NCBI RefSeq assembly: GCF_003987045.1
Contig: NZ_PIPZ01000002.1
Location: 186,001-250,000, forward strand
DNA from: Pseudidiomarina marina
GTDB lineage: Bacteria > Pseudomonadota > Gammaproteobacteria > Enterobacterales > Alteromonadaceae
Length of the DNA: 64,000 bases
Direction of reading: 5' to 3'
The position numbers and the translations under genes were made by a program. The notes beneath the pieces are model-generated. The model was not told where the DNA came from. It saw nothing but the letters and a program-made list of their open reading frames with translations, and made no database searches. Below, in pieces: positions 49,495-58,865 of this stretch (positions within the stretch are counted from its first letter, which is position 1; every line of letters begins with the position of its first letter).

Positions 49495-50123
49495 CGCGCT
49501 GCCCCCGCATTCGTTCGTGGCTGTGCCAGCAAACTGCTGTGCTGTAGGCTACCCACGGTAAAATCGAGAACACCTGATGTATTAACATCTCGTAATTCAA
49601 AAACGCCGAACTGTCGACCGCTCAACGTGTCGTAATCGGAAAAACTCGCCAACCAAAGCGGCAACGCACTGGCGCTGGCGGTTTTACCCTGCAGCGTCAA
49701 CTGCCCGTTCGAAATCAAGATTCGATGAAGCCAAATGGCATCTGTGTCGGCGCGAGCCAGATCGTCGAGTACGTCGGCAAAACTTGCTGCCTGAGTTTGA
49801 GTCACATTTTGCATCTGTTGCAGCAATCGTTGCCGTTGGGCTAAATCGAGTTCAATTTGCTCAATTTGTTGCGCTACTTTTGCATCATTCATCGCTGCAC
49901 GAAGTTCAGCTTGTTTCGCTATTAGTTGCTGCTGCGACTGGCTAAGATTGTGAGCCATGCGCTGTGTATTAATCTCGGTTTGGTTTGCCCACAACGTCAT
50001 CGCAACCGAACCAAATACGCCGAGAACTAAGACAGCAGCCACCGCAGTCATCACCCGCTTAAAGGTTAACGTTTCATGCTTGGGCCGCAATTCAAGTACG
50101 TAAAGGTTCGCTATTTGCTTCAT
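49491..50123 (-). CDS. MSHA biogenesis PilN-like protein
   Basis: PilN-type inner-membrane protein, 210 aa, with one helix at about 27-48 (VMTAVAAVLVLGVFGSVAMT) and a long coiled coil (about 50-110). It overlaps both neighbours by 4 bases, placing it in the same translational unit. In Vibrio and Shewanella the second of the two mshI-region genes occupies this place (often labelled MshI or MshI2). Confidence 0.82.
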   Translation of the reverse strand: MKQIANLYVLELRPKHETLTFKRVMTAVAAVLVLGVFGSVAMTLWANQTEINTQRMAHNLSQSQQQLIAKQAELRAAMNDAKVAQQIEQIELDLAQRQRLLQQMQNVTQTQAASFADVLDDLARADTDAIWLHRILISNGQLTLQGKTASASALPLWLASFSDYDTLSGRQFGVFELRDVNTSGVLDFTVGSLQHSSLLAQPRTNAGAAR

Positions 50124-51073
50124 GCAACCTCCCGACTTTCAATGCGCAAGCGTTGCGCGAGCAATACCCCTCCAAGCACCGGATAATCCGAGAAATCGCC
50201 CGCCGCTAACTCTTGTGCCCATTGCGGATAATCAGCCCAACGCGACGTAAGCCCAAGATCTTCATCAAGCTGCTGGGTAATGCCTTGGCGATTCTTTGTG
50301 CCAATCGCAATAATTACTTCACGAATGGGTCGCTGCCGTAATTGACGTTCAAAGTAGTCAGCTGAGCGTTGTACCTCGACGCTAAGCGGCGCAGCACCGC
50401 CGAGTTTTATTTCGTCTGAAGTTAACTGAGATAATTGCTCTAAGCTGCGTACTACACGATTTACTTGGAGCCGCCCTTGCTGATACACCTGTAGCAATGC
50501 GGGTTCTAAATCGTGTTGATAAGCCAATACCGCAGGCTCAACTTGCTCTGCGAACAATTGCGCTATCGCTTGTTCTTCAGAAACAATGCCAGCGATATTG
50601 CCACTAATTTGGTGAAGTTCGTGTAATACCGGTTCGAGTACCTTTCTGTCAGCAACAATCGCGTTGATTTTGTCTTGTCCTGCTAGCTGTACCGGCGCGT
50701 CATAGTAATCAGCGATAATATCTGCCGGAGGCAACGTGACGAGATCGCGCAGGTTGTAACGCAAAGCTTGGGTAATTTCTTCAGCAGGGAGATTCGGGCG
50801 CTCTAGTTGCACGCTTTGATATAACGAGGGGCCAAGCACAACGAGAACAGTAGGATTGCCTTTCGTGTAACGCGCATATTTTACCGTCAGAGACTTAATT
50901 GCAGTCGCCCAGTTGCCATCGATAACTTCAAGATGGTCGGAAACAATAAGGGCCGGCGCGTGACCTGCGTCGTCATCAGCAAATTCAGCAACCGCCAGAG
51001 ACACGAACCCTGAGGCCAACGCGTACGTCAGCACCAGTCGATTGTTGTGTTTAGCGCGCCACAAACGAATCAA
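50120..51073 (-). CDS. mshI: MSHA biogenesis protein MshI (PilM-like)
   Basis: PilM-like cytoplasmic protein of the pilus alignment complex, 317 aa. It contains the family segment QALRYNLRDLVTLPPADIIA (about 107-126). The start is TTG at 51073, with AAGGA about 8 bases upstream and no ATG upstream in frame. It heads the leftward msh operon and lies 132 bases from pyrC. Confidence 0.82.
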   Translation of the reverse strand: MIRLWRAKHNNRLVLTYALASGFVSLAVAEFADDDAGHAPALIVSDHLEVIDGNWATAIKSLTVKYARYTKGNPTVLVVLGPSLYQSVQLERPNLPAEEITQALRYNLRDLVTLPPADIIADYYDAPVQLAGQDKINAIVADRKVLEPVLHELHQISGNIAGIVSEEQAIAQLFAEQVEPAVLAYQHDLEPALLQVYQQGRLQVNRVVRSLEQLSQLTSDEIKLGGAAPLSVEVQRSADYFERQLRQRPIREVIIAIGTKNRQGITQQLDEDLGLTSRWADYPQWAQELAAGDFSDYPVLGGVLLAQRLRIESREVA

Positions 51074-51101
51074 GTTGCTTTCCTTTCAAATTATAATTTT
51101 T

Positions 51102-51152
51102 ATTATAGTTCTATTTATAAACCCTCAAGCCATATAAGACCATGTCTTGAGG
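51102..51152 (-). promoter_or_regulatory. Candidate promoter and hairpin of the msh operon
   Basis: On the minus strand TTGAGG (51128-51123) and TATAAT (51107-51102), spaced by 15 bases, lie 30-55 bases before the mshI start. The -35 box overlaps the inner arm of an 8-bp hairpin (CCCTCAAG 51122-51129 / CTTGAGGG 51145-51152). The short spacing suggests a need for activation, or that the hairpin instead terminates pyrC transcription. Confidence 0.4.
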
Positions 51153-51205
51153 GGGATTGCTAGCGTGTTAAATTGTTCAATAGTTTGTTTTTATTTTGTT
51201 AACAA

Positions 51206-52243
51206 TTACTTTAGCTGCCAATTTAATATTTCGCCAGCCCAATATGGCACCATGGGCCCAACGGCTGTCATGACCGTTTCGGGTACGCGCCACGGTTTCC
51301 GTACCAAAGTCACGCAAGATGTTGCACGTGCATACCCGTAAAAATCTGCACCGAAACCACTCGCAAAGTCTGCCAATTTTTCAAGCGCATTCATTTGTTC
51401 AAAAAACTCTGCATACAAAGGTAACGCCGCCGGCGCTGAGTAACAACCCGCACATCCGCATGCCGTTTCTTTTTTTGATTGCGCATGAGGTGCCGAATCG
51501 GTACCTAAGAAAAATTTCGGGTTTCCAGATACTGCGGCTCGCCGCAGTTCAAGTTGGTGATCACGGCGCTTTAAAATCGGTAAGCAATAATTATGCGGTC
51601 GCACTCCGCCTACTAATAAATCATTGCGGTTCATCAATAAGTGTTGCGGCGTTATCGTTGCTGCCACATTCTCACCTTGTTCTTCAACAAATTTTACGGC
51701 GTCGGCCGTCGTGATGTGCTCCAGTACTAACTTCAGTTTCGGGTGACGCTGCAGCAACGGACGTAAGTGTCGATCGATAAACACCTTTTCACGGTCAAAA
51801 ATATCTATATCTGCTGTCGTAACCTCGCCATGTACAAGCAATGGCACTTGGAGTTTCGCCATTTCTGCGAACACATCGTCTAAACCATCGACATTCGTAA
51901 CACCAGCATCTGAGTTGGTGGTTGCACCGGAGGGATACAGTTTAAATCCGATTATATTAGGATCGGCAGCGGCCGCTCGCACCGTCTCTAACGCAGTGTT
52001 TTGAGTAAGATATAGCGCCATCAGCGGCTCAAATTGATTTCCATGCGGACGATTTTCAAGAATACGCTGACGATACTGCTGCGCCAATTCGACGGTTGTG
52101 ACTGGCGGTACCAAATTCGGCATGATCACCGCGCGAGAAAACACTTCTGCGGTCGCAGGCACCGTTGTCGCTAACAGTTCGCCGTCGCGAAGATGTAAAT
52201 GCCAATCGTCGGGAGTGGGAATTGTTAGCTCAGAAACCTGCAT
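51206..52243 (-). CDS. pyrC: Dihydroorotase
   Basis: Cytoplasmic zinc enzyme of pyrimidine synthesis: cyclises carbamoyl-aspartate to dihydroorotate. It is 345 aa, the type II (E. coli PyrC) length. Metal ligands are seen in DWHLHLRDG (His15, His17), the carboxylated-Lys segment GFKLYPSGATTNSD, VHGEVT, LEHITT and GTDSAPH. AGAGG precedes the ATG. Confidence 0.96.
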   Translation of the reverse strand: MQVSELTIPTPDDWHLHLRDGELLATTVPATAEVFSRAVIMPNLVPPVTTVELAQQYRQRILENRPHGNQFEPLMALYLTQNTALETVRAAAADPNIIGFKLYPSGATTNSDAGVTNVDGLDDVFAEMAKLQVPLLVHGEVTTADIDIFDREKVFIDRHLRPLLQRHPKLKLVLEHITTADAVKFVEEQGENVAATITPQHLLMNRNDLLVGGVRPHNYCLPILKRRDHQLELRRAAVSGNPKFFLGTDSAPHAQSKKETACGCAGCYSAPAALPLYAEFFEQMNALEKLADFASGFGADFYGYARATSCVTLVRKPWRVPETVMTAVGPMVPYWAGEILNWQLK

Positions 52244-52293
52244 GTGTACCTCTATAATGTGAAATGTTCGATACGATGATTAATTACGCAATA

Positions 52294-54621
52294 TTATACC
52301 TCTTTTGCAGCAATACAGCGATTACGTCCGTCAGATTTTGCTTGGTAAAGAGCATTATCCGCGCGCGCAAACCAACGGTCGACATCTTTATCGGTCGGGA
52401 GAAGCTGCGCGACGCCAATACTAATGGTGACTGGGATGGTTTTACCTTGCCATTCAAACTCAGTTTCTTCAATACGTTGCCGCACGCGTTCAGCAGCCTG
52501 TAGTGCCTGATTAATATCTGCATGCGGTAATAAAATGGCAAATTCCTCACCGCCTTGGCGTCCTAACAAATCGCCATCACGCAAAACTTCTCTAGTAATA
52601 TCCGCGAATTGTTTCAGCACTTTGTCGCCGGCTGCATGACCATAGGTATCATTTACCTTTTTAAAATGATCTAAATCGATAATGGCGACACTGACTGGCA
52701 GCTCGTAGCGTTGCTGTTCGTTAAATCGCTGCTCAGCGGCCTCGATAAACACTCGGCGATTCGCCACTTGAGTTAACTCATCGATAGTTGCCATGCGCCG
52801 AAGTTCTTCAGTGGCGTTGATTCGTTGCTCATCAATGCGGCGAAAATGCATCAAAGTGCCAAGCGTATTCAAAATAGGTTCGAGAGTGGCTAGGAGTTCT
52901 TGGTTGTAGCCTTGCGCAGAGTTCGCCAAAAGTAATAAACCAACAACTTGACGCTTGAAATAAAGCGGTAATATATAAGCATTTTCTAATGATGGCAGGT
53001 CGAGAGGCTGAAACAACGCTTCTTCATTCTGAACCGGATAAGGACAGAGTTGTGCTTTCCCTTCCGTTAATACTTGCCAAACAACACGACCCGTTACCTC
53101 AACTTCAAGCCCTTGGTGAATTAACTTTTGATATGCTTGGTTCTTTACTTCGTCGTCGCTACGCCGAACACCATGCAACCAAAGTAATTCCCGTGACACT
53201 GATTTGCCTGGAAGTTCACCGATAATGCCTACTTTACTTTGGGTTAGAGCCATTAGTTGCGGTAAAGCGATATCACACACTTCACTGAATTCTTTGACGA
53301 ATAAAAATTCATGCTGAACTGCTGAGACGAGGTTTAGGACAGTTTCTTGTTGCTTACGGCGCAATTCATTCTTAACTTCATCGGTAATATCATGATGAAT
53401 ACCTACCATACGCACCGCCAAGCCATTTTCATCGAACTCTATGACTTTGCCGATGCTGTGTAACCATATAAAATGACCATCAGCATGTTGTAATCGGAAG
53501 CGCGCCTCGAATCGTTCAGCTTGGCCTTTTAGGTGGCGTTGTAACGCATCTCGGGTCGCTTGGTAATCTTCGGGATGAATTAACGTCGCCCAGCGATTGT
53601 TTTGAGCATAACTTTCATCGCGACCTAGTATTTCAGCCCAAGTATGATTAACCGATACGGTTTGCTTGATCAGATTCCAATCCCAAGTCGCCAAGTTTCC
53701 AGCTGCCAGTGCAAGGGCAAAACTTTGGTTCGCTTGTTGTAGGCTTATTTCGAGCTCTTTGCGTTTCGTGCTGTCATGTAAGTAACCACGTACCCGAACT
53801 AGGTGGCCATGACTGTCGCGATCCGCTCGCGCATAATGATGAACCCAACGGACATCGCCTTGAGGTGTAATAACACGGTATTCTAATTCGAGTGATTCTT
53901 GCTCACCATCAAGAACTGCTTGCATACGGGCAAGCAACTCCTCGCAATCAGACTTATGAACAATCGTTTCGTAGTTAACTTCAGGATCTAACAAATAGTC
54001 GCTCGGATAGCCCAGTACGCGCTCAACATTCGATGCCGTATAAATTAAATGTGGAAATGGCTCGACTTGCCACACCACCGCAGCTACCGGCCCTTCAGCT
54101 AGTACTCGTCGTTCTTGTTCAAAATTACTAATCGCATAACGACCAACAAGCTCGTTTTTTACCCATTCTGCAAGAATTTCGAGCCATTCACGTTGCTGAG
54201 TTGAAAAATTCCGAGGGCGAGAGTCCGTAATACATAATGTGCCGACAAAAATATCTGGTGCGATTTCTAGCGGTACACCGGCATAAAAGCGTAAACCATT
54301 TTCGGCAACAACATAGGGATTATCGAAAAAGCGCTCATCCTTTGTTGCGTCCTCTACCACCATAGTCGACGCTTTTTCTACCGCATGACTACAAAACGAA
54401 ACTTCCCGAGGGGTTTCATTTTCTTGAAATCCAATCTTGGATTTAAACCACTGCCGCTCGCTATCAACAAGCGTAATCAACGCAGCATCCACATCAAACA
54501 GTTGTTTGGCAAATTGGGTGATTTTATCAAAAACTGGTTCGGGCTCGGTATCTAGGATGTCGAGTTCATGCAGCAAGTGCAGCCGTTCTACTTCGTTTCG
54601 CGGTAGCGGTGCTGGTTTCAT
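52294..54621 (-). CDS. Diguanylate cyclase with GAF-PAS-PAS-GAF sensory region
   Basis: Multi-domain c-di-GMP synthase, 775 aa. In order: N-terminal GAF domain (about 20-160, with FDVDAALITLVDSERQWFKS), PAS (about 175-295), PAS/PAC (about 300-420, IWLHSIGKVIEFDENG), a second GAF-like domain (about 440-590) and a GGDEF domain (about 605-770). The active site is GGEEF at 690-694. An RxxD inhibitory site (RDGD) lies five residues before it, so product inhibition is likely. No membrane helices are seen: it should be a cytosolic sensor. GGAGAG precedes the ATG. The signal is unknown. Confidence 0.92.
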   Translation of the reverse strand: MKPAPLPRNEVERLHLLHELDILDTEPEPVFDKITQFAKQLFDVDAALITLVDSERQWFKSKIGFQENETPREVSFCSHAVEKASTMVVEDATKDERFFDNPYVVAENGLRFYAGVPLEIAPDIFVGTLCITDSRPRNFSTQQREWLEILAEWVKNELVGRYAISNFEQERRVLAEGPVAAVVWQVEPFPHLIYTASNVERVLGYPSDYLLDPEVNYETIVHKSDCEELLARMQAVLDGEQESLELEYRVITPQGDVRWVHHYARADRDSHGHLVRVRGYLHDSTKRKELEISLQQANQSFALALAAGNLATWDWNLIKQTVSVNHTWAEILGRDESYAQNNRWATLIHPEDYQATRDALQRHLKGQAERFEARFRLQHADGHFIWLHSIGKVIEFDENGLAVRMVGIHHDITDEVKNELRRKQQETVLNLVSAVQHEFLFVKEFSEVCDIALPQLMALTQSKVGIIGELPGKSVSRELLWLHGVRRSDDEVKNQAYQKLIHQGLEVEVTGRVVWQVLTEGKAQLCPYPVQNEEALFQPLDLPSLENAYILPLYFKRQVVGLLLLANSAQGYNQELLATLEPILNTLGTLMHFRRIDEQRINATEELRRMATIDELTQVANRRVFIEAAEQRFNEQQRYELPVSVAIIDLDHFKKVNDTYGHAAGDKVLKQFADITREVLRDGDLLGRQGGEEFAILLPHADINQALQAAERVRQRIEETEFEWQGKTIPVTISIGVAQLLPTDKDVDRWFARADNALYQAKSDGRNRCIAAKEV

Positions 54622-54709
54622 TGACTCTCCACTTTGAACTTGATCAATTTCTATTCAAATAGTAGCAGACTTTTCCCAAAGCAATTGATGCAATTAACTA
54701 TTTTACGGC

Positions 54710-55288
54710 TTAAAGACCTAATCGTTCCTTCCAATGCTTACGGCAACATGAGATATAGCGATCATTGCCACCAATTGCGATTTGGTCACCCGCCTTCACC
54801 GCATTGCCCTCAGCATCAATCCGCAAATTCATAGTCGCTTTACGACCACAGAAACAAATGGTTTTCATCTCTGCCAATTTATCAGCCACAGCTAGTAATA
54901 CAGCACTACCTGGAAAAGCTTTGCCAAATGCGTCACTGCGGATACCGTAACACATTACCGGAATATCAACACGGTCAACCACCTCGGTAAGCTGCCAAAC
55001 CTGCGTTTCGGTTAGAAACTGCGCCTCATCAATCAATACACAGTCAATGTGTTTTCGTTGATGCCGCGCTTCAATTAGTGCGGCTAAATCCGTCGTGTTT
55101 GAAAAGGCCAACGCTTCACGATCAATCCCCAACCGCGAAGCAATACGCCCGTGCCCCGCCCGATCATCAATCGACGGGGTCAGCAGTAACACGTGTTGGT
55201 CACGTTCTTCATAGTTATGGGCAACTTGAAGCAACGAAGTGCTTTTTCCGGCATTCATTGCCGAGTAAGTAAAATAAAGTGAAGCCAT
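54710..55288 (-). CDS. tdk: Thymidine kinase
   Basis: Type II thymidine kinase of the salvage pathway, 192 aa. P-loop AMNAGKST (about 10-17), the DEAQF motif in CVLIDEAQFLTETQV, and zinc ligands in ICFCGRKA and SCCRKHW. It lies next to an adenosine deaminase gene but divergent from it; both act in nucleoside salvage. Confidence 0.96.
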   Translation of the reverse strand: MASLYFTYSAMNAGKSTSLLQVAHNYEERDQHVLLLTPSIDDRAGHGRIASRLGIDREALAFSNTTDLAALIEARHQRKHIDCVLIDEAQFLTETQVWQLTEVVDRVDIPVMCYGIRSDAFGKAFPGSAVLLAVADKLAEMKTICFCGRKATMNLRIDAEGNAVKAGDQIAIGGNDRYISCCRKHWKERLGL

Positions 55289-55292
55289 AGAA

Positions 55293-55417
55293 TCGTTAAT
55301 CGTTATTGGTTATTGGTTATTGGTTATTCGACGTGTTTTTCTAATATCTAATATCCAATAGCTAATATCCACTCTTTTTCTTTCCCACGAATAACGAACA
55401 ACCAATAACGATTAACG
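55293..55417. repeat. Chimeric heptad element: family-A arms enclosing a family-B arm (copy 4)
   Basis: Left arm 55293-55330 (heptads TCGTTAA, TCGTTAT, then three TGGTTAT) and right arm 55388-55417 (complementary, one to two heptads fewer) are family A. Between them 55341-55369 is the right arm of family B (CTAATATCTAATATCCAATA...), as at 5.8 and 63.6 kb, without its left partner. It fills the divergent tdk/adenosine deaminase control region. Confidence 0.85.
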
Positions 55418-55461
55418 CCTTTGTTTTGATATACTTTGTGAAATTCAAATAGGAGAAGCCC

Positions 55462-56691
55462 ATGACCGCACCTTATTCTCACGCCTTCTTAAAAGCTATG
55501 CCAAAAGCCGACCTGCATTTGCACTTGGACGGTAGTTTACGTCCGGATGGCTTAATTGAAATGGCAAAGCGCAGTGGTATTGAGCTACCGTCATACACGG
55601 TTGATGGCTTGTACGACCTTGTGTTTAAAGAGTCGTATCAGAATTTAGGTGAATATTTGAACGGCTTCCAATACACCTGTGCGGTTTTACGCGACATGGA
55701 AAACCTTGAGCAAGCCGCGTATGAATTAGCCCAAGATAATATTGCTGAGGGTGTTATCTACATTGAAGTTCGCTTTGCGCCGCAATTAATGATGGACCCA
55801 GCTAGGGGCATCGATTTTGATACCGTGATGCACACAACGAACAAAGGCTTAAAGCGCGCCAAAATTGAATACAATGCACAGCCTGAGGTTCAGAATGGAA
55901 CTAAACCGCCGTTTGATTACGGCATCATCAACTGCGCTATGCGTATGTTCGGCAAAAAAGGATTCTCGCCTTACTACACCCAGCTATTCCAAATGTTGCG
56001 CGACCATGAGCCAAAGCAAGTGATTAAAACCGCGGCCATGGAAATGATCCGCGCCAGCGTGCGTCTGCGCGATGAAGAAGGCTTACCAATTGTTGGCTTA
56101 GATATCGCCGGTCAGGAAATGGGCTACCCGGCGCACGATTTCAAAGAAGTCTACGAGTATGCACATCAAAATTTCTTGCTGAAAACTGTCCATGCTGGCG
56201 AAGCCTACGGCGCTGAGAGTATTTTTGAAGCACTCACACAGTGTTATGCCGACCGTTTAGGGCATGGTTATTCACTGTTCTCGCCAGAGATGATTCAAGA
56301 CCCGACAATTACCGATAAAGAGGATTATGCGCGTCGGTTAGCGTCGTTTATTGCCGACCGTCGCATCGCTATTGAGGTGTGTATTACCAGTAACCTACAA
56401 ACAAACCCAGATATTGGCGATGTCAGCAACCATAACTTTAAACACATGTATGCGAACCGGTTAGCAACCGTCATTTGTACCGATAACCGACTAGTCTCGC
56501 GTACTAGCGTGACGCAAGAATATGAACTCGCGTTAAGTGCTGTCGATGTGCCGTTAAAACGTTTAAAAGATATAGTTGCTTATGGCTTTAAGAAAAACTT
56601 TTTTGCGGGTGACTACATTGCGAAACGTGCCTACGCGAAGCAGGCACTAGAATACTTTGATAAGGTTGCTGCAGAGCACAGGGTTAGCTAA
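55462..56691 (+). CDS. add: Adenosine deaminase family protein
   Basis: Zinc-dependent deaminase of adenosine/AMP type, 409 aa, longer than E. coli Add (333 aa). Metal ligands His19 and His21 in KADLHLHLDGS, His in KTVHAGEAYGAES, catalytic Glu in the same motif, and the Asp in VICTDNRLVSRTSVTQEY (where canonical Add has TDDP). A His/Glu active pair is in ADRLGHGYSL. Adenosine is the likely substrate; a related purine nucleoside cannot be excluded. Confidence 0.85.
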   Translation: MTAPYSHAFLKAMPKADLHLHLDGSLRPDGLIEMAKRSGIELPSYTVDGLYDLVFKESYQNLGEYLNGFQYTCAVLRDMENLEQAAYELAQDNIAEGVIYIEVRFAPQLMMDPARGIDFDTVMHTTNKGLKRAKIEYNAQPEVQNGTKPPFDYGIINCAMRMFGKKGFSPYYTQLFQMLRDHEPKQVIKTAAMEMIRASVRLRDEEGLPIVGLDIAGQEMGYPAHDFKEVYEYAHQNFLLKTVHAGEAYGAESIFEALTQCYADRLGHGYSLFSPEMIQDPTITDKEDYARRLASFIADRRIAIEVCITSNLQTNPDIGDVSNHNFKHMYANRLATVICTDNRLVSRTSVTQEYELALSAVDVPLKRLKDIVAYGFKKNFFAGDYIAKRAYAKQALEYFDKVAAEHRVS

Positions 56692-56704
56692 AGACTTTGA
56701 GTTG

Positions 56705-56730
56705 AGAGGCGCTGAATTGCGCCTCTTTTT
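56705..56730 (+). terminator. Rho-independent terminator after add
   Basis: AGAGGCGC (56705-56712), six-base loop, GCGCCTCT (56719-56726), then TTTTT. It lies 13 bases past the stop of add and 18 bases before the end of the convergent ssb. Confidence 0.87.
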
Positions 56731-56747
56731 ATTTCTATCTATATGAT

Positions 56748-57326
56748 TTAGAACGGAATATCGTCGTCAAAGTCTTGATCAGGAACGAACGGTTCTTGCT
56801 GCTGCGGTTGCTGCGCAGGCTGTTGGTTAAAGCTTTGTGCTGGCGCTTGACGCTGACCACCTTGCTGACCGCCACCGAAGCCACCCTGGCCTTGTCCACC
56901 TTGTGAGCCGCTTTGACCACCGCTTTGCTGACCACCGAAGCCGCCCGATTGCTGACCGCCACCGTAACCACCTTGTCCGCCACCTGGGCGACCATCAAGC
57001 ATTTGCAGGTCGTTGATAACAATTTCAGTGGTGTAGCGCTCAACGCCATCTTGTCCTTGCCATTTACGTGTTTGCAGACGGCCTTCAACATAAACTTTTG
57101 AGCCTTTTTTCAGGTACTCGCCGGCAATTTCCGCTAAGCGACGATACGCTACACAACGATGCCACTCGGTTTGCTCGCGCGGCTCGCCAGTTTGCTTGTC
57201 TTTCCACGTCTCACTGGTTGCAACTGAAAGGTTTGCGATGGCTGTATTATTTTGCGTGTAGCGCACTTCTGGATCGGCGCCTAAATTACCAATTAAAATT
57301 ACCTTATTAATGCCGCGACTGGCCAT
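56748..57326 (-). CDS. ssb: Single-stranded DNA-binding protein
   Basis: SSB, 192 aa. OB-fold at residues about 1-112 ([20 protein letters not shown] ... [15 protein letters not shown]). A long Gly/Gln-rich linker (about 113-178) is followed by the acidic tip DFDDDIPF that recruits partner proteins. Near uvrA as in E. coli, but with a MFS gene between them, 36 bases upstream. Confidence 0.96.
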   Translation of the reverse strand: MASRGINKVILIGNLGADPEVRYTQNNTAIANLSVATSETWKDKQTGEPREQTEWHRCVAYRRLAEIAGEYLKKGSKVYVEGRLQTRKWQGQDGVERYTTEIVINDLQMLDGRPGGGQGGYGGGQQSGGFGGQQSGGQSGSQGGQGQGGFGGGQQGGQRQAPAQSFNQQPAQQPQQQEPFVPDQDFDDDIPF

Positions 57327-57362
57327 GCCATCTGCTCCTTCACTATCTCTTATTTTCGATAC

Positions 57363-58748
57363 TTACGTTCGGTACGGCGCTATATGCGCCTCTATTTCAG
57401 AATCATTGTAATCAGTTTTATGAACTTTTAAATACACCGTTTGTTCGTCGGCCACAATGCGAACTTCTTCTACCCCATTCAACTGACTCAATTGTTCGGC
57501 TAAGCCATCGGCTTGAGACGCATTCAATTTACCCAAGGTGAAACTCACACTTTGTTGTTGTGGCGGTGGCTGCATGCCGAAGCTGATTGTAAACCAGCAT
57601 ACTAGCAGTACCGTGCAGAAAATCCCAACACCTAACAAACCAAAATATTGATAAATGGAGCCACCAGCGGCACCACCTACAAACGCACCTAAAAACTGGC
57701 ATGTGGCGTAGATACCGCTTGCACTTCCCTTTCGCCCTGCTGGCGCAAAGCGCGTGAGTGAGCTTGGCAGCGTCGCCTCAAGGAAGTTAAAACCAGTAAA
57801 AAATAGCACAACGGCGATAGCTAAATAAGTCCAATGCGCTGGGATAAATACGATAACTGCCACGGCCAAGATGACTAAGCCAATGGCAACGCGGAAATAA
57901 CGTGGTTGCTGACGTTGGCGCTCGGCTTTTATCAACATCGGAATCATAAAGGCAAAAGATGCAATCAATGTTGGTAAATACAACCACGCATGTTCATCTG
58001 CGGCCAATCCACCGCGCATAAGCTGTAACGGCACCACCACAAAAAACGCCGTTAAGACGCAATGCAGTACCAGTACGCCAAAATTCAAACGCGCTAATTG
58101 GGGGTCTTTAAATAGCTGGCCGAGTTCATTTTTTAATGGAATCAAATCACCGCGCGCTGACTTCTGCGCAACTTTTGGAACGGCCGCAAGAAATACCACA
58201 ATACCAAACACAGCACTTACGGCAGTGAAATAAAATAACCCAGACAAGCCAATTTGCGCGCCAAGCAATGGGCCTAAAACTAGCGCCAAGGCGAACGACA
58301 AACCAATAAACATGCCGATTGCGGCCATTACTTTCGGACGTTGTGAATCGCGCGTAATATCCGCCGCCAAAGCCAATATTGCAGCAGCAATTGCGCCCAT
58401 TCCCTGCAATGCGCGACCGATAACTACGCCGACAAGTGTATCTGCCCATGCAGCCACTAAGCTCCCAGCGGCAAAGACTAACAGACCAGCAATAATCACA
58501 GGCCGACGACCAATTCGATCAGAGAGCATACCCAACGGAATCTGTAATAGCGCCTGTGTTAAACCATAGGCACCAATGGCTAAGCCGATTAACAACGGTG
58601 TGTAATCTGGATACTGCTGACCATATATGGCAATAACGGGCATGATCAAAAATAGCCCGAGCATACGTAATCCAAATACAGTAGCTAAAGCACCAGAGGC
58701 GCGCCGCTCAGTCGGAGTGAGTCGATTGTCTTGGTTTTGCTGTCGCAT
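57363..58748 (-). CDS. MFS transporter with C-terminal YAM domain (YajR-like)
   Basis: Twelve-helix major facilitator, 461 aa from the ATG at 58748; an ATG two codons earlier is about as likely. The A motif between TM2 and TM3 is GMLSDRIGRRPV. After TM12 (near residue 385) a soluble segment with LGKLNASQADGLAEQLSQLN to the end matches the ferredoxin-like YAM domain of E. coli YajR. Proton-coupled export is likely, substrate unknown. It lies between ssb and uvrA. Confidence 0.88.
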   Translation of the reverse strand: MRQQNQDNRLTPTERRASGALATVFGLRMLGLFLIMPVIAIYGQQYPDYTPLLIGLAIGAYGLTQALLQIPLGMLSDRIGRRPVIIAGLLVFAAGSLVAAWADTLVGVVIGRALQGMGAIAAAILALAADITRDSQRPKVMAAIGMFIGLSFALALVLGPLLGAQIGLSGLFYFTAVSAVFGIVVFLAAVPKVAQKSARGDLIPLKNELGQLFKDPQLARLNFGVLVLHCVLTAFFVVVPLQLMRGGLAADEHAWLYLPTLIASFAFMIPMLIKAERQRQQPRYFRVAIGLVILAVAVIVFIPAHWTYLAIAVVLFFTGFNFLEATLPSSLTRFAPAGRKGSASGIYATCQFLGAFVGGAAGGSIYQYFGLLGVGIFCTVLLVCWFTISFGMQPPPQQQSVSFTLGKLNASQADGLAEQLSQLNGVEEVRIVADEQTVYLKVHKTDYNDSEIEAHIAPYRT

Positions 58749-58777
58749 GAACATCTCATTGCTGCAGGAAAAAATCG

Positions 58778-58793
58778 CTGGCCATTGTACCAG
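58778..58793 (+). promoter_or_regulatory. Possible LexA (SOS) box before uvrA
   Basis: CTGGCCATTGTACCAG has the CTG-N10-CAG form of a gammaproteobacterial LexA box, but the usual CTGT/ACAG reads CTGG/CCAG. It overlaps a TTGTAC (58785-58790) which is 19 bases from GATAAT (58810-58815), a possible uvrA promoter. uvrA is a classic SOS gene, which is the main support. Confidence 0.4.
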
Positions 58794-58865
58794 AAGGTAT
58801 CGGTTGTGCGATAATACTCGTTTCATTCAATTGCTTGTCATTGGCAACGGAGAGTTGTAATTCTC

